Notes: a model not told the origin generated them from the letters alone. A stretch of DNA of 64,000 nucleotides from Pseudoalteromonas xiamenensis (GCF_042431545.1 NZ_JBHLYX010000007.1); one strand, 5' to 3'. Numbered from the stretch's first letter, positions 1-9,162 are shown. A program made the numbers and translations.

Positions 1-471
1 CGCTACATGAACGGGTGTTTTACTCGCCTTAGGTACGAACATACTAAACACAAGACCAGTTCCATCAGGCGTCCAAGTGACTTTTCCCGGTGATTGTGTA
101 AGATTCGTTAGCTTTGCAACTGCGTTGGTTTTCAGCCATTTAATGTACACTTGTGGGCTTCCATCGCGTGTCGAAATAAACGCTAGTTTATCCCCTTTAG
201 GTGATAAAACCGGTGCGAAATCTCGGTGCACGCCCGACGTCACAGGCAGCATTTCACCGCTGGTATTATCCACTGACCAAATATTACCGACTTTCTTATC
301 CGTTTTGATGTCCATCCGATTGCGAACGAAATAAGTCGTTTTACCATCATTACTAATGTCGACTTGGCTTGCGTACTCGAGATCAAATACATTAATCGGC
401 TTCAGCGACTCTGCTTGTGTAGTGAAACTACACGCAGCACTGACGAGCGCCAAGGTAAATAGACGTTTCAT
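1..471 (-). CDS. S9-type (prolyl oligopeptidase-like) exported peptidase, N-terminal part only
   Basis: The reading frame is open from an ATG at 471 to the left edge of the window, so 157 N-terminal residues are visible and the rest lies outside. It begins with a signal peptide (MKRLFTLALVSAACSFTTQA) and continues with beta-propeller-like repeats of the form DISNDGKTTYFVRN, APVLSPKGDKLAFIST and VTWTPDGTGLVF. These are typical of the propeller that precedes the alpha/beta-hydrolase domain in S9 acylaminoacyl or dipeptidyl peptidases of the periplasm. The catalytic domain is not in the window, so the peptidase assignment is inferred from the propeller style. A TolB-like PD40 protein is the alternative. 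Confidence 0.7.
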   Translation of the reverse strand, partial: MKRLFTLALVSAACSFTTQAESLKPINVFDLEYASQVDISNDGKTTYFVRNRMDIKTDKKVGNIWSVDNTSGEMLPVTSGVHRDFAPVLSPKGDKLAFISTRDGSPQVYIKWLKTNAVAKLTNLTQSPGKVTWTPDGTGLVFSMFVPKASKTPVHVA

Positions 472-564
472 TGTTCTATCCTGCTTGTTATTGTTGATGT
501 TATCTAACTACCTATTTACTTTTCACACCAGCTATTTGCGATGTAAACAAGAAATTATAGTGTT

Positions 565-996
565 TCAAAATTTGTCTGGATAACGTTCAAATGTGGGTAG
601 CTCGAAAATACATTCTGTCCATTTTGCTTTTGAGTCCGTAAATATGCGGTCATCAGGGTCAAACGCAATCTCATCGACCAAAGAACCCGCAGGAACAACA
701 AGGAACGTACCAGCTTTATTTAAATACGGTACTGCGCCTGCGCAATTCTGACAAAACTGCTTTGCAAATGACTTCGCCTGTGCGAGTTCAAAACGTTTAA
801 TTTGCTCCTCACCACAGACCCATTTAATTGCTTCAGGCTTTGTAAACACATTCGCCGCATGCGCTGACCCCGTGCTGTGACGACATCGACTGCAATAGCA
901 TAAATGAAAGGAAGAAGCTTCGCCGTTCAATTCATATTTGACTTGCCCGCAAAGACACTGGCCGCGTGTTGCGTTAAACACTTTTAAGTTATCCAT
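565..996 (-). CDS. GFA-family (glutathione-dependent formaldehyde-activating enzyme-like) protein
   Basis: This 143-residue protein has the Cys layout of the GFA/CENP-V zinc fold: CLCGQVKYEL near residue 14, CYCSRCRHSTGSAHAANVF near 33, and a third pair FCQNCAGAVPYL near 81. Members bind one or two zinc ions. Few have a proven substrate, and S-hydroxymethylglutathione formation is disputed for most. The protein is cytosolic, with no signal or membrane segment. It stands alone between the S9 peptidase and the DUF1704 gene, so the neighbourhood gives no hint of a pathway. Confidence 0.85.
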   Translation of the reverse strand: MDNLKVFNATRGQCLCGQVKYELNGEASSFHLCYCSRCRHSTGSAHAANVFTKPEAIKWVCGEEQIKRFELAQAKSFAKQFCQNCAGAVPYLNKAGTFLVVPAGSLVDEIAFDPDDRIFTDSKAKWTECIFELPTFERYPDKF

Positions 997-1103
997 AATG
1001 TTCCTACTATGTATTTATCTGACCAAAACGATTGATTATTTTTGCTATTCAATTACTTGGTTATGACTTACATTTAAGATAATTACAATGCTGAGTTTAT
1101 CGA

Positions 1104-2453
1104 ATGCCGAGCAATCCGACCGCTTACCAACAAAACCTTAAAACACTTTCAGACCGTCTAGTTGCAATTCAACAGCCAATTCGAATTCTAGATGCCATAA
1201 AATGGCCCCCACATTGGCGTGAAGAGTTTTTTGCAAAAGGGGAGAAAACACCGCCACCTGCTGACAAAGCGTATTACCAGTCAATTCCATTAGACTTTGA
1301 CTTAAATACAGTTAAAGGTGAGTTGAAAAGCTTATTAGCGGACATAAAAAAAACGCTAGGTAAAAAAGATGCGCTCGGATTGATATTGCAAGACACAACA
1401 CAACAGTACTTGCAGGTCATGGACTTAATTAAGGACCGGGGCACCACTGGGTTTATCGATCACAGTCGCGCCTTATATGGGTCCGCGCACGACCATTTGA
1501 TTGGCGATCGCCGTTCGCTAAAAGAGGTGGGGGAACATCTTTGTGGCATTTTCCACTTACCCGCAGCAAAACACATTTCGTTCGCCCAACCGAAATTGTA
1601 CGATGCACCGAAAAGCGTCGAGATCCTGCAAAGTAAATTGGATACCTACTTCACCCGCCATAATGTTCAAGTCAAGCTATCTGATGGCATAGTGTCGGAT
1701 GCTGCTGCCGGTGGTGACAGCATTAAACTCAACTCCCGCTCGTCATTTTCAGATCGAGATTTACGCGTGCTGGAGGTGCATGAAGGCTGGGTCCATGTTG
1801 GTACAACCTTGAACGGTCGCGCTCAACCTTATGCTACGTGGCTTGGTGTAGGGTCTCCACGCATCGCCGCACACCAAGAGGGGCTTGCCGTGCTTATGGA
1901 AACACTCACCTTCGCCAGTTTTCCAGCCAGAGCAAGAAGGATCAGTGACCGTGTTACTGCTATCCACATGGCAGAAGAAGGTGCTGACTTTTTAGATGTT
2001 TACCGTCACTTTGTGAGCGTTGGACTCAGTAAAAATGACAGTTACGCCGTTGCTCAGCGTGTATTCCGAGGCGGTAGAGTCGATGGCGGTTCGGCCTTTA
2101 CGAAAGATCTCTCATACGTCAGAGGTTTCGTTGAGAACCTCAATTTTATTCACAGCGCCATTTCTGCAGGCCGCCCAGAACTCATTCCAATGTTGTTTGT
2201 TGGTAAATTGAACTTACACGATATTCCGGCTCTCTATGGCGCCTATTTAGATGGGACAATTGAGGCGCCAATGTATGTTCCAGATATGTTTAGCGATTTG
2301 AACGGACTCTATGTGTGGTTTGGGTTTGCAAACGGCATGCATTTAATTGACATGAAACGAGTGCAAAATCACTTTATTGACTTGTTTAAAGATATACCTA
2401 AAGTGTGTCCAACGACGATGAGCCCAACGGCGGTTCAAGATATCGAATGGTAA
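1104..2453 (+). CDS. DUF1704 / QEGLA-motif family protein, putative zinc metallopeptidase
   Basis: The 449-residue protein matches the family long annotated as 'flavohemoglobin expression-modulating QEGLA motif protein'. The motif HEGWVH (about residue 226) and the name-giving QEGLAVLMETL (about residue 258) supply the HExxxH and downstream Glu of a putative zinc site. The eukaryotic relatives (KIAA0895/MATCAP) are tubulin tyrosine carboxypeptidases, so a carboxypeptidase-like role is plausible, but the bacterial substrate is unknown. No signal peptide is visible. The gene is monocistronic, and the next gene is convergent on the opposite strand. Confidence 0.82.
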   Translation: MPSNPTAYQQNLKTLSDRLVAIQQPIRILDAIKWPPHWREEFFAKGEKTPPPADKAYYQSIPLDFDLNTVKGELKSLLADIKKTLGKKDALGLILQDTTQQYLQVMDLIKDRGTTGFIDHSRALYGSAHDHLIGDRRSLKEVGEHLCGIFHLPAAKHISFAQPKLYDAPKSVEILQSKLDTYFTRHNVQVKLSDGIVSDAAAGGDSIKLNSRSSFSDRDLRVLEVHEGWVHVGTTLNGRAQPYATWLGVGSPRIAAHQEGLAVLMETLTFASFPARARRISDRVTAIHMAEEGADFLDVYRHFVSVGLSKNDSYAVAQRVFRGGRVDGGSAFTKDLSYVRGFVENLNFIHSAISAGRPELIPMLFVGKLNLHDIPALYGAYLDGTIEAPMYVPDMFSDLNGLYVWFGFANGMHLIDMKRVQNHFIDLFKDIPKVCPTTMSPTAVQDIEW

Positions 2454-2518
2454 GCGCATGTTTTGTCGGATGAGAAGGCGCTTTTCTTACCCGACGCTTA
2501 AACGTGTTCTTGAATAGG

Positions 2519-3112
2519 CTACTTTTGATATCGAGCAAGAAACAGTTTCACGGTTTCAAGTACTAAATAATCAACATTGAGCTCATCTTTGCTCGAAATA
2601 CCATAAAGCAGAGGGTAGAACAGCAACGATTTGAGCTGATAAACAAATTGCTTTGCAGCTAACGACACATCGTCGACAGTTAACACCTCCGCTTTCACCG
2701 CATCGGACAGAAACTGTTCAAAAAATCGTAAACACCCGACAGACTGACCATTTAACGAGTTAGCTAAGTTGGCGTCTTGCAACATCTGCATAAAAGCAAC
2801 TTTCGCTATTTTTAAAAACGCTGGCGACGTCAACAATTCGACTTCTTGTGCTGCTATCTCCATTAACTGTGATTCAATCGAGCAATCCGAGGTAAACTGA
2901 AATTGTTTACCTTGATCGACTTTAGCGAACATGGCTTCTAATACGGCCTGAAACAGCTCACCTTTGGTTGCAAAATGATTATAAACCGTGCGCTTCGAAA
3001 CCTCGGCAAGCGAAGAAACCTGATCCATACTCGTCGCTTCAACGCCTTGCGATGCGAACAATGATTCAGCCGCGGTAACTATTTGCAATCGTTTTTTCTC
3101 AGAAAGTTTCAT
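2519..3112 (-). CDS. TetR/AcrR-family transcriptional regulator
   Basis: This 197-residue protein has a typical TetR helix-turn-helix at residues 26-58 (VEATSMDQVSSLAEVSKRTVYNHFATKGELF), followed by a variable ligand-binding helical domain. It is divergent from the metallo-hydrolase gene at 3245. The 130-bp gap between them contains a 33-bp near-perfect palindrome directly in front of the hydrolase, so this regulator very probably represses that gene. A possible -10 (TATTAT, minus strand, around 3150) would serve its own promoter. The ligand cannot be read from the sequence. Confidence 0.9.
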   Translation of the reverse strand: MKLSEKKRLQIVTAAESLFASQGVEATSMDQVSSLAEVSKRTVYNHFATKGELFQAVLEAMFAKVDQGKQFQFTSDCSIESQLMEIAAQEVELLTSPAFLKIAKVAFMQMLQDANLANSLNGQSVGCLRFFEQFLSDAVKAEVLTVDDVSLAAKQFVYQLKSLLFYPLLYGISSKDELNVDYLVLETVKLFLARYQK

Positions 3113-3201
3113 CGTGTTTCAAGGTCATAGGGCTAATTTCGTTAACCCTATAATAACCGAAACACACAAAAGTTACACTACACAGTTTACTTTTATAAAA
3201 A

Positions 3202-3234
3202 ACAAAGTAAACTGCACAGTGTAGTTTACTTTGT
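3202..3234. promoter_or_regulatory. Probable TetR operator, 33-bp palindrome
   Basis: Arms ACAAAGTAAACT and AGTTTACTTTGT flank a CAC-A-GTG core. Fifteen of 16 base pairs match around a central A at 3218. A further copy of the half-site AGTTTACTTT lies just upstream at 3184-3193. The palindrome sits between a candidate promoter (TTACAC at 3173, TATAAA at 3194) and the ATG at 3245, so bound repressor would block transcription of the hydrolase gene. Confidence 0.7.
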
Positions 3235-3244
3235 GGTAGATTTT

Positions 3245-4321
3245 ATGAAACGCATCACGTGGTTAGTTTTTGCAGCATTCGGCATTGGAGGTGGATTTAT
3301 GATTAACAATTTAAATGCTCAAATTGATGAAAGCACTTTGACATCTCAACACCATGAGAATGGTAAATTTATTAATGAAACGCCAACGGCTCCAACTACT
3401 TTAGCAAAAACACTCAAAATCATGTGGCGTTATATTCGCGAGAACCGTGTAGATACAGAGCCTCATCAAGCATTGCCAATGAAAGTGGTTTCAAGAGATT
3501 TACTCGATGGTTTATCGAACTCAGAGATCCACGTGATCAAATTAGGTCACTCTTCGTTCATTTTGAAAGTGTTAGGTGAATACTGGTTACTTGATCCTGT
3601 CTTTTCAGATAGAGCTTCACCTTTTAGTTTCATCGGTCCAAAACGTTTTCAACCCACACCCATTAGTATTGCCAACTTACCACCAATCGATAGAGTCCTG
3701 ATTTCACACAACCATTACGACCATTTAGACAAAAATGCAATCATTGCACTTAAGGAGAAGGTTAAACATTTCTATGTGCCAATGGGTGTGGAAGGTGACT
3801 TAAAGCGCTTTGGTGTTGATGAAAATAACATTTCATCATTCGATTGGTGGCAATCGACTTCGTTAGGTAACTCAACGGTTACGTTTACGCCAACTCAGCA
3901 CTTTTCGGGCCGAGGATTATCTGATGCTAACACAACTCTTTGGGGTTCATGGGTCATTGAGGCGAACGGTCAGAAACTCTTCTTTAGCGGAGATTCCGGC
4001 TACTTCAATGGTTTCAAAGAAATTGGTGACAGATTCGGTCCTTTTGACCTTACGTTAATTGAAACGGGCGCATACGATAAAGACTGGCACGACATTCACA
4101 TGACTCCTGAAGAAAGTGTTCAGGCGCATTTAGATTTGCGCGGTCAAGTCATGATGCCTATCCACAATGGGACGTTTGATTTGGCATTTCATGCCTGGTA
4201 CGAACCTCTCAATCGTGTATCCGCAGCAGCAGCTCAAGAACACGTTGCGCTGTGTACACCAATCGTAGGTGAAACGGTAACGCTAGGAAAAGCGTATCCA
4301 ACCACGCCATGGTGGAAATAA
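3245..4321 (+). CDS. Metallo-beta-lactamase-fold hydrolase, NAPE-PLD/UlaG-like
   Basis: The protein carries the metal motif SHNHYDHLD (HxHxDH, about residue 154), then SGDSGYF and a late HNGTFDLAFHAW. These resemble the beta-lactamase-fold phosphodiesterases of the N-acyl-phosphatidylethanolamine phospholipase D type. The N-terminus (MKRITWLVFAAFGIGGGFM) is a membrane anchor or signal, so the enzyme is probably periplasmic or membrane-bound. I chose ATG 3245. An in-frame GTG at 3233 lies inside the operator palindrome and is unlikely. The neighbouring TetR gene is the likely regulator. The substrate is unknown and a phospholipid is only a guess. Confidence 0.85.
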   Translation: MKRITWLVFAAFGIGGGFMINNLNAQIDESTLTSQHHENGKFINETPTAPTTLAKTLKIMWRYIRENRVDTEPHQALPMKVVSRDLLDGLSNSEIHVIKLGHSSFILKVLGEYWLLDPVFSDRASPFSFIGPKRFQPTPISIANLPPIDRVLISHNHYDHLDKNAIIALKEKVKHFYVPMGVEGDLKRFGVDENNISSFDWWQSTSLGNSTVTFTPTQHFSGRGLSDANTTLWGSWVIEANGQKLFFSGDSGYFNGFKEIGDRFGPFDLTLIETGAYDKDWHDIHMTPEESVQAHLDLRGQVMMPIHNGTFDLAFHAWYEPLNRVSAAAAQEHVALCTPIVGETVTLGKAYPTTPWWK

Positions 4322-4344
4322 CAACCGTCCACTTTCACGGTCTT

Positions 4345-4370
4345 ATGCGCGGCTTTTTCCGCGCATTTTC
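4345..4370 (+). terminator. Rho-independent terminator after the hydrolase gene
   Basis: The stem ATGCGCGG / CCGCGCAT with a CTTTTT loop is followed by TTTTC, 24 bases after the stop codon. Confidence 0.75.
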
Positions 4371-4383
4371 GTGAAATTGTTTT

Positions 4384-4806
4384 TTACATCAGATTAGTGA
4401 TTACATCTGGTGATTTCGACGTGAAATTTTTAAGCGACAAGAATAAAGCGGACGGAAGCGCATCCAATTCATACCAAACCCATTGCAAACATTTATGTGG
4501 CTCCAGTATCTGGGCTTCTTGCCCCTCTGAAACCTCAGCATGCACAAATACCGTCACATAGTGCTTACTATCGCTGGCGAAAACGTCGTTACTAAAACCA
4601 AGCTCGGTTACTTCTTTCACAATGAGACCGGTTTCTTCGGCCACTTCGCGTATAGCACACTCCGCAATCGACTCCCCAAATTCGAGATGCCCCCCAGGTG
4701 TCGCCCACGTGTGCGCACCATGAGCGCCAATACGTTCACCCAAAAGAATACGGCCATGGCGTACAATCACCACCGCAACGCCAACACGCACTTGTTTGTC
4801 ATTCAT
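4384..4806 (-). CDS. Nudix hydrolase
   Basis: The 140-residue protein contains a complete Nudix box, GGHLEFGESIAECAIREVAEETGL at about residues 38-61, with the GE, REVAEE and G positions intact. It therefore should hydrolyse a nucleoside diphosphate linked to another moiety, with Mg2+ or Mn2+ held by the REXXEE glutamates. The opening VGVAVVIVRHGRILLGERIG resembles small nucleotide-sanitising or dCTP-type members, but the substrate cannot be told. It is followed on the same strand by no other gene. The acetyltransferase-like gene upstream ends 34 bases before it, so co-transcription is possible. Confidence 0.9.
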   Translation of the reverse strand: MNDKQVRVGVAVVIVRHGRILLGERIGAHGAHTWATPGGHLEFGESIAECAIREVAEETGLIVKEVTELGFSNDVFASDSKHYVTVFVHAEVSEGQEAQILEPHKCLQWVWYELDALPSALFLSLKNFTSKSPDVITNLM

Positions 4807-4840
4807 ATCGTTACTACTATATTGAAAAGTCTAAAGTTAA

Positions 4841-5329
4841 TTATTCATTTCCAGCAAGTTTTTCTTGCCATTCTAGCCAGGAAACCGTGCGGCCAGGGAA
4901 TACGATTTTTGAGAACATCCACGTTGATTTTAACCAAGTTTGTATAACGTCGAACAACGTGTTTTCTAAAGCCATTAGGGATTGTCGAACCCAAAAGAAA
5001 ACTTCACAATCGAATTCATTGAGCCGACATGGTTCCACATAAATCGAACCTAAACAAAGCGTTCTTTCGCTGTTAAAAATAGAATACGCAAAGGCTTCCT
5101 GGCGCTCGAATTCAGCTTGATGAACCGCTAAACTAGCGAGGTTTTCAGCGTAAGTCATTAACTCGTTAGGCCATTGACTATCTGGCCCGAACACCCCTTG
5201 TAAATAGCGCGGGTTTTCCATAACAGCGTCATAATCAGCGGCAGCTACACTTGGTTCCAGCGGACAGAAACAAAATTGCGCATTGTTAAAATTAATCGGT
5301 ACTAAGTGGACATTGAATGAACGCATCAT
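4841..5329 (-). CDS. GNAT-like N-acetyltransferase family protein
   Basis: A 162-residue protein with the look of a GNAT acetyltransferase in its central strands (YSIFNSERTLCLGSIYVEPC, FDCEVFFWVRQSLMA). I do not see the usual Q/RxxGxG/A acetyl-CoA loop, so activity is uncertain. The start codon overlaps the stop of the DUF6010 gene by four bases (ATGA), which indicates translational coupling. The Nudix gene follows 34 bases later. Function unknown. Confidence 0.6.
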   Translation of the reverse strand: MMRSFNVHLVPINFNNAQFCFCPLEPSVAAADYDAVMENPRYLQGVFGPDSQWPNELMTYAENLASLAVHQAEFERQEAFAYSIFNSERTLCLGSIYVEPCRLNEFDCEVFFWVRQSLMALENTLFDVIQTWLKSTWMFSKIVFPGRTVSWLEWQEKLAGNE

Positions 5330-5754
5330 TTGTCTCTCTCATCGGTTTGATGTCGTCTCCAGACTTTATAAAGTATGAAAAGCCCAAGCAGCCCATCCAC
5401 TGCGCCACAAAACTCAGGCCACCAGCTCGGTGTGCCATTATTAATAAATAGCTGCTCATGGAATGCGTCATAAACTGCATGTCCCAAATATGCGGTGCCG
5501 AGTAGAAACAGAAAAGGTCGAGCCGAGAACTTAAATGCAAGTAACGCCGGGATAATAAACCACAGTGAATAAAGTACCTCTTGAATAAGAGCGTCAATAT
5601 GCAAAACACTGAGCGCAAACACGACATAGTAGAGCGGGAAAGTAGCCAGTAAAATTGGATAATACGTAGACTTTTTCGGGTTCGTAGGGCTTGGGAAACG
5701 GGTAACGATAAAAATCGCCACCAAAATGCCGATTATCAATGCCAAAATATTCAT
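5326..5754 (-). CDS. DUF6010-family integral membrane protein
   Basis: A small membrane protein of about 142 residues with four predicted helices: MNILALIIGILVAIFIV, YYPILLATFPLYYVVFALSV, SLWFIIPALLAF and GAVDGLLGLFILYKVW. The conserved stretch HAVYDAFHEQ and the ending WWPEFCGAVDGLLG are characteristic of DUF6010. I chose ATG 5754 because translation then starts directly at the first membrane helix; a longer frame to 5817 adds 21 unlikely residues. It overlaps the following GNAT-like gene by four bases. No function is known. Confidence 0.75.
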   Translation of the reverse strand: MNILALIIGILVAIFIVTRFPSPTNPKKSTYYPILLATFPLYYVVFALSVLHIDALIQEVLYSLWFIIPALLAFKFSARPFLFLLGTAYLGHAVYDAFHEQLFINNGTPSWWPEFCGAVDGLLGLFILYKVWRRHQTDERDK

Positions 5755-5897
5755 GACGAAACAGTCCCTGTTGATTGCGCAATTGCACCTTAGCATAACC
5801 GCAGTACTTAAGACCAATTTTCACTGTGACAGGCTTGTAAAAATCAAAAGAATAGTACGCGATTATCAAGAGGTAGGCTCTTCATGACAAACACGTT

Positions 5898-5937
5898 GAG
5901 CAAATTAGACACAGCTAACTGTGTGTCTAATTTGCTC
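5898..5937. repeat. 16-bp perfect inverted repeat, possible terminator
   Basis: The arms GAGCAAATTAGACACA and TGTGTCTAATTTGCTC enclose an 8-base loop. The hairpin lies 12 bases beyond the stop of the large glycosidase-like gene, where a terminator is expected, but no clear T-run follows on either strand. Confidence 0.6.
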
Positions 5938-5949
5938 TCTTATCATGGC

Positions 5950-8910
5950 TTAACGTGCTATCACCGCCTCTGACGGTATAGACATATTGTGGTAGGCGTC
6001 TTTTGCCACAATTTGATAGCTCAGTGTTCCTTGCGGCGGCCATTCGTCAACAAAAGACGTAATGTCGCCTGACACGTGCGTGTATGGCGCACCGTTTCGG
6101 TAAATAAGGTAAAATTGTACACCCGTGTTATCACTCGCTGGTTGCCATGAAAGGGTAAAACCATATGCTCCATCACTCTGGGACTGAAGCCCTGTCACTT
6201 GTGATGGGGCTTCGGAGTCGCCCGCGAAACTTTGTATTATTGGCGTCGTTGCAAGTACATGTTCTTCATCATCGACAGCAACAACATAGAATTCATGAAT
6301 TTCATGCTGCGAGAGCCACTCAATTGTTTTTGATGTTGACCCATCTGTATGAGTGCGCAGTTGACCATCTACGTAAATTTTATAGTACTTGGTTTGACTT
6401 AATTCACTCCAAGATAATTTTACGCCATACACTTCTGCAATCGGCTCTGCAGTCAACGCGAATGGTAAACTCGTCACATTCGACATAGCTGAATGATTCT
6501 CATAGAGGTCAACAGCCTGAACTTGATAGCTAACCACACCAGATGGTGGCCAAGGATCAGTCCACGATGTGCTCGCCCCATCAACATGCGTAAACTGCAC
6601 ACCATTTCGATAGATCAGGTAAAATCGAATTCCCGTATTGTCTGTCGATGTTGACCAACTCAATCGATTGCCACCGTCAGACAACGGCTCTCCCGACAGG
6701 CTAACTGCCGTTGGTGCAACAGAATCCCCCGCTTTAGTAACAACTTCATTGGACTGCGCCAAGACTTCCGATGTTTGGCTCACTGCTGTGACGACAAAAT
6801 GATAATCCACATTAAGCGTTAGCCAGTCATTGTTAAAATGGTTACCTGTTGCATCAACATGGCCGATAAACTCACCATCACGGTAAATATAATACGCAAA
6901 AACGTCATTGTTTGTTGCATTCCAAGTAAGCGCGACTCCCCACGTTTCAGGTCTAACTTCCGCGGTTAACGTGATCGGTGTTTGCGGTTCTGGATCGGTT
7001 GGGTCTGGATCAGGCGTACCGCTATCATCATCACCATAAATATCGTAATCATTTACATAAGGGGCTTGGGTTTGATTGTACGCGATTGGCGTTTGTGTCG
7101 TGCGTTCGCACAGTGACCACCAGCAGGGAGTCTGCTCAATAAAACCTTTCGTTGCGGCAAATTTTGGTGCTTCACTATCTGGTTGTAATTGGTATTCCTT
7201 CAATGGAAATGCCCCCCATCGTCCCCACGTTGCCGTGCTCTCAAATACGTTGAATATTTCGCCTCCCTGCTCTTTCCATGTTTGGTAAATAGCACGCATT
7301 GCCTGCCCCATTCTTGGGTCACGATTAGCGGGCAAAAATAGTTCGTTGTTTATCCGTTCGCGTTCACCGGAGAGATTGCCAGCAAACGTAATGTGTTGTC
7401 CGCCTTCGTAGGCCGTCAGTTTGATACCATGTTTATCCGCAACTTGCTTATTTCGTTTTATAAACTCTGTCGTCATCGCAATTGCGCCATGCTCTGGTGC
7501 TTGCGCCCAATCAGGCTCATCGGGGTCATAGGTGCGCAAATAAAGCAGTCCATCATACATTTCTTGAAATAGTTGGCTAAGGCCTTTTTCGGGCTCGTTA
7601 TCTAGCCAGTCTAGCCATAGAGGCAAATATTTATCTTCATGAAAGTAGCCAGCGAAATACGGCGCAATAGCGACACCATACATGTCTTTAGAACACACAT
7701 AACCGCCTTCAGTTTGCGCATACAGTGGACAACTCAAGATACGGTCTGTTACCCAATCATTGGCAACAAAGCCACCCATCATGCACTTAACGCGAGATGC
7801 TTGTGCACCGAATTCTGCCTTAAATAATTGACACATTTGCGCGGAGCGCATGCCAAAGTAATTGAGTCGAAATTCAAAATCAGTGACTGCTGCTTGCGGC
7901 CATGTTGCCCGGCCTTGCTGCTCCATCCACGTTGCATCAAGCGAATAAGGATAGGCGTTATTCCAAATTTCATTTCCAAGCTCAATGGCAAAAGATAAGT
8001 TACCATCGAGTTGGCTTTTGATAAGTTTCGCCATCTCTTTGATGTAGTCGTCGTTCACTCTCGCAGGGACATTGAACCAAGGCTCAGCTTGAACTTTGTT
8101 GGCCATTTTTATTGCTGTTTCAAATGGTGCGCCAGTGCCTAATGCCCATGTAGCGTAATTAAATGCGCTTCGAGTTTCCCATGTTTGTTCACCATTGCCG
8201 TTGGTGATAAACATATTCAGAAAGCGTAACGAGCCAAAGCGCTTAATGTCTTCTAAAAACAACGGATGGAATGTTTGCGTTTGGTACAAGTATTCAAAAG
8301 GTGTAAATGTTGCTTCGCAATCGCTAGGGCGATTTGCAAAGTGGAACGCATCACGGTTACAAATCCCCCCCGGTGAAATAATGCGAATATTACGAAGATA
8401 ATTACCGTTGTTGTTTGGATCTGTTTGAGTGATACGCACCATCAACGCGCTGTCTTTTGGCAAATTAAGGATGTCGCGCCCAGGACTTGACAGCGAAGAC
8501 ACTTTGCTCGGACCTATGTATTCCAGTGTCCCCTCACCGTCGTATAACACCACATATCGCCCTGTTGGTGCATGATGATTGTCACCAAAAACAATGCTGG
8601 TTACATAACGATATTGAACAGTCTGATCGTCTTCCTTCGGCAGTGACTTTGGCCAACCTTGGTCGTCTAAATCCAATTTGTCGTATTCGCCAGTGTGCCA
8701 TGTTGAACTATTACCTGGTGCCCAGAGGTGGCCTTGACCATCCGATGCTTGCTTCATTACGTCAATCAGCATCCACTGACTTGACCAATAATTAATACCC
8801 GTTACGTTGATACCAAGTGGAGATTTATCATTGACCGTTTGGCTTTGCACGTTAATTGATAAACTCATCATTAACAGCAATCCCAATTTGGCGAACAAAC
8901 TTGCCTTCAT
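5950..8910 (-). CDS. Secreted glycosidase-like protein with four FN3-like modules
   Basis: The 986-residue protein starts with a signal peptide ending near Q24 (SINVQSQ). Residues ~30-625 form a large domain opening with SPLGINVTGINYWSSQW and containing IELGNEIWNNAYPYS and TAYEGGQHITFAG. These resemble the acid/base and nucleophile strands of TIM-barrel glycoside hydrolases, so a role in polysaccharide breakdown is plausible; I cannot name the GH family. An acidic Pro/Asp linker (DDDSGTPDPDPTDPEPQTP) leads to four FN3-like modules starting near residues 645, 730, 817 and 898. Modules 2 and 4 are very similar (STDNTGIRFYLIYRNG, ASDNTGVQFYLIYRNG), and 1 and 3 form a second type. Monocistronic. 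Confidence 0.72.
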   Translation of the reverse strand: MKASLFAKLGLLLMMSLSINVQSQTVNDKSPLGINVTGINYWSSQWMLIDVMKQASDGQGHLWAPGNSSTWHTGEYDKLDLDDQGWPKSLPKEDDQTVQYRYVTSIVFGDNHHAPTGRYVVLYDGEGTLEYIGPSKVSSLSSPGRDILNLPKDSALMVRITQTDPNNNGNYLRNIRIISPGGICNRDAFHFANRPSDCEATFTPFEYLYQTQTFHPLFLEDIKRFGSLRFLNMFITNGNGEQTWETRSAFNYATWALGTGAPFETAIKMANKVQAEPWFNVPARVNDDYIKEMAKLIKSQLDGNLSFAIELGNEIWNNAYPYSLDATWMEQQGRATWPQAAVTDFEFRLNYFGMRSAQMCQLFKAEFGAQASRVKCMMGGFVANDWVTDRILSCPLYAQTEGGYVCSKDMYGVAIAPYFAGYFHEDKYLPLWLDWLDNEPEKGLSQLFQEMYDGLLYLRTYDPDEPDWAQAPEHGAIAMTTEFIKRNKQVADKHGIKLTAYEGGQHITFAGNLSGERERINNELFLPANRDPRMGQAMRAIYQTWKEQGGEIFNVFESTATWGRWGAFPLKEYQLQPDSEAPKFAATKGFIEQTPCWWSLCERTTQTPIAYNQTQAPYVNDYDIYGDDDSGTPDPDPTDPEPQTPITLTAEVRPETWGVALTWNATNNDVFAYYIYRDGEFIGHVDATGNHFNNDWLTLNVDYHFVVTAVSQTSEVLAQSNEVVTKAGDSVAPTAVSLSGEPLSDGGNRLSWSTSTDNTGIRFYLIYRNGVQFTHVDGASTSWTDPWPPSGVVSYQVQAVDLYENHSAMSNVTSLPFALTAEPIAEVYGVKLSWSELSQTKYYKIYVDGQLRTHTDGSTSKTIEWLSQHEIHEFYVVAVDDEEHVLATTPIIQSFAGDSEAPSQVTGLQSQSDGAYGFTLSWQPASDNTGVQFYLIYRNGAPYTHVSGDITSFVDEWPPQGTLSYQIVAKDAYHNMSIPSEAVIAR

Positions 8911-9072
8911 ATTTTATCCCTTGAACCCTGTAAATAAAGGTTGGTCGAAGTGGCTATTGCCGAACAATATTGTTGTAGCTACATCAATATTAGTCCCCAA
9001 CTTATCGACCTTGCTTAGGAAAAATGTAACAAGTTTTGTTTCTTTTGCGAGTCCAAAATAAAAAATACGAAT

Positions 9073-9097
9073 AAAGGCTCAATAAAATTTGAGCCTT
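9073..9097 (-). terminator. Terminator of the subtilase gene
   Basis: On the minus strand the stem AAGGCTCAA / TTGAGCCTT has a 6-base loop and is followed by TATTCGTATTTTTTA. It lies about 65 bases after the protease stop codon. Confidence 0.65.
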
Positions 9098-9162
9098 ATA
9101 AATCAATAAATTAAACATTACCATTAAATTAAACAGAGACGTTACAACAAGTTATATTTACT

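Noticed and set aside
2454..2518. A terminator after the DUF1704 gene
   Set aside because: Short complementary stretches (GTCGG/CCGAC, GAGAAG/CTTTTC) are present, but the pairing is interrupted and no T-run follows.
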